NCBI GenBank assembly: GCA_030770425.1
Contig: JASJFT010000057.1
Coordinates: 1 to 53,099 of the forward strand
DNA: 53,099 bases
Direction: 5' to 3'
Source of the DNA: Darksidea phi
Taxonomy: Eukaryota; Ascomycota; Dothideomycetes; Pleosporales; Lentitheciaceae
Part shown: positions 51,532 through 53,099 of the stretch, in pieces
Layout of the letters: the number at the start of each line of letters is the position of its first letter
Position numbering within the stretch: position 1 is the stretch's first letter
Program-made: the position numbers and the translations under genes
The notes under the pieces: generated by a model
The model's input: only the letters and a program-made list of their open reading frames with translations
Database searches by the model: none
Told to the model about the DNA's origin: nothing

Positions 51532-52920
51532 GCTCTAACAAAGGTTTCGATCAAGAACGGGACGATCGTCGGCAGTTACAACGGCGAATATCATCAAGAC
51601 TATTTCCTGGGCATTCCATACGCACAGCCATCTGTTGGAAACCTGCAGTTCAATGCTCCAGAGCCAGTGAACAAAGCCTGGGCAACCGCACGATGGGCGT
51701 CGGTATACGGACCACATTTGCCGAAACTCGCCACTGACGCTCCCTGGGTTTTCATAAGAAGGTGTCACTTACCAGAGGAGTGAGAACTGTCTAAAACTCA
51801 ACATTGTCCAGCCGTCCGGCTTGAAGTCGTTTTCCAAACTCCCCGTGCTCGTCTGGATACACGGTGGCGGTCTTTAGGGCGGCGGCGGCGTAGATCCAAG
51901 GCATAATATGTCTTTCATCGTTCAGCAATCCGTTAAATTGGGATTTCTTACCATTGGAGTTAGCATAAACTACCGAATTACTGGCTGGGGATTCTTAAGC
52001 GGCCGGGCTATCAAACGAGTCTGGATTGACGAATCTGGGCCTGCGTGACCAACGGCTCGCGCTTCACTAGATTCAAGCAAATATCCATGCCTTCGGTGGA
52101 GACCGCAGTCGCGTCACGATTCAGGGAGAACCATCCGGTGCGATCACTGTTGGACACCATCTCCTAGCGAATGGTGGGTGCGACGAGGGCCTTTTCTACG
52201 CTGCCATCGCCGAGAGCGGTGGACCCCTTCGTTCAACCGGTTTTCTGACCTTGGATCAACAGGACGAAATTATACAACCAAGTCCTCAACACATCGGACT
52301 GTCAGGATACGGAGGACACCTTGGGATGCCTGCGCATGACACCCGTGGATGTGATTGATGACGTTTTCCGCCAGTTGAGGCTCTACACGGTTATCGACAG
52401 GTCTCTAGTCCCGGACTTTCCCTCCATGTCGCTTCGTGATGGAAGTTTGCTAGGGTTCCACTGCTCATCGGGACCAACACAAACGAAGGCACGGCGTTGG
52501 TTATCGCTGGGGGGTTTGTGGTCAACAATACAGCGGACTTCACCGCGGTTGTAATGGGACTCGATCTTGTCCATGGCCTCTCCAATGCGACTGCTGGCAA
52601 TCTTGCTAGTGAACTTCGAGAACAGCTTGGGACAGTGCCCATATCCCCTGGTCCTGGTTATGGATCTCTTTAAGGACAAACCACCCTCTACATCGGAGAC
52701 TTCAACTTTAACGCCGAAAGAAGACATGCTGCCCAAATATGGAGTCAGTATGGAGTACCCGTCTATAGCTACCGCTTCGACATAGTCCCAGCCGGTGTAT
52801 CTCCTGAGATTCTGGGAGCAGCTCACTTTCAAGGGGTAGCATTTGTGTTCAAAAACTTCAATGGTTTGGGCTACGCAGTCAATCCATTCTCTTCGAATTC
52901 CACCGAGATTGAAGCCTAAC
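51532..52920 (+). pseudogene. type B carboxylesterase relic
   Basis: Pieces in several plus-strand frames follow carboxylesterase/lipase order: KNGTIVGSYNGEYHQDYFLG then IPYAQPSVGNLQF (near 51550-51650), LVWIHGGGL (oxyanion-hole region, near 51850), NMSFIVQQSV and ITGWGFL (51910-51995), then a nucleophile-elbow region and AIAESGGPL (near 52200). It ends NGLGYAVNPFSSNSTEIEA with a TAA at 52918-52920. Multiple stops and frameshifts break it. The nucleophile elbow reads GEPSGA where GESxG is expected, so the catalytic Ser codon is changed to Pro (CCA). Confidence 0.65.
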
Positions 52921-53021
52921 GCAAGACTCTCAGCACTCTTATGAGCCGTATGTGGCTAAGTTTTGCGAATACTCATTCACCCAATTTTCACAAAGGCAAG
53001 GAATCCTGCACCCGATCCAAT

Positions 53022-53023
<2 letters not shown>

Positions 53024-53079
<56 letters not shown>

Positions 53080-53099
53080 CGGGGGGGCGGGGTGGGGGG
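53024..53099 (+). repeat. poly-G run at the window end
   Basis: About 75 bases of almost uninterrupted G with a few C or T. It is more likely a sequencing or assembly artefact at a contig end than a biological tract. Confidence 0.9.

Overview
The window looks like filamentous ascomycete (Pezizomycotina) nuclear DNA. The evidence is short GT-AG introns of about 43-62 nt, a HET-NACHT-ankyrin receptor gene, an FHA-kinase, and long AT-rich tracts. In those tracts repeat copies differ almost only by CpA-to-TpA and TpG-to-TpA changes, the footprint of repeat-induced point mutation (RIP). There is no operon structure, no bacterial signal and no telomere repeat. The last ~75 bases are a near-pure G run and are probably an artefact or a contig edge.

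Layout. Positions 1-4.6 kb: RIP-damaged repeats, 21-bp minisatellite arrays and a first copy of a SINE-like element (SINE-A). 4.7-5.4 kb: small protein kinase. 5.5-9.3 kb: minisatellites, a Cys-rich ORF and a decayed FunK1-type kinase fragment. 9.3-9.9 kb: small MADS-like gene. 10-12 kb: AT-rich desert with a possible reverse-transcriptase relic. 12.0-15.3 kb: HET-NACHT-ankyrin gene with near-identical 33-residue repeats. 16.9-18.2 kb: kinase gene broken by a 104-bp SINE-A insertion with a 15-bp target duplication. 18.8 and 29 kb: two copies of a second, tRNA-like element (SINE-B). 20.8-26.8 kb: the healthiest stretch, with an erythromycin-esterase-family gene, a nuclear-type disordered protein and a divergently transcribed FHA-kinase.

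Positions 27-36 kb hold relics of a secondary-metabolite cluster: P450 pieces, a glutathione S-transferase relic, two thioredoxin-reductase-like FAD oxidoreductase relics, a broken methyltransferase and one full-length methyltransferase with a damaged SAM motif. The combination resembles thiol-containing dioxopiperazine (gliotoxin-type) clusters, but this is inference. 36-43 kb: an intact ankyrin protein, a membrane-anchored protein interrupted by TAG, an aminoglycoside-phosphotransferase-like relic, an aspartyl-tRNA synthetase paralogue with two TAG codons, and a tandem zinc-finger gene whose zinc ligands were changed by RIP-type mutations. 43.4-44.1 kb: a complete SINE-A copy and a solo LTR, each with target-site duplications. 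44.6-53 kb: fragments (CxxC zinc protein, FAD monooxygenase, kinase, adenylation-domain tail, alpha/beta hydrolase, polyketide ketosynthase, carboxylesterase), nearly all broken.

The genes do not form one pathway. The window reads as a fast-evolving accessory region: intact self/non-self recognition and signalling genes sit among retroelements and inactivated metabolic genes. Gene models with introns were built by eye from splice motifs and reading frame and are unconfirmed by transcripts.
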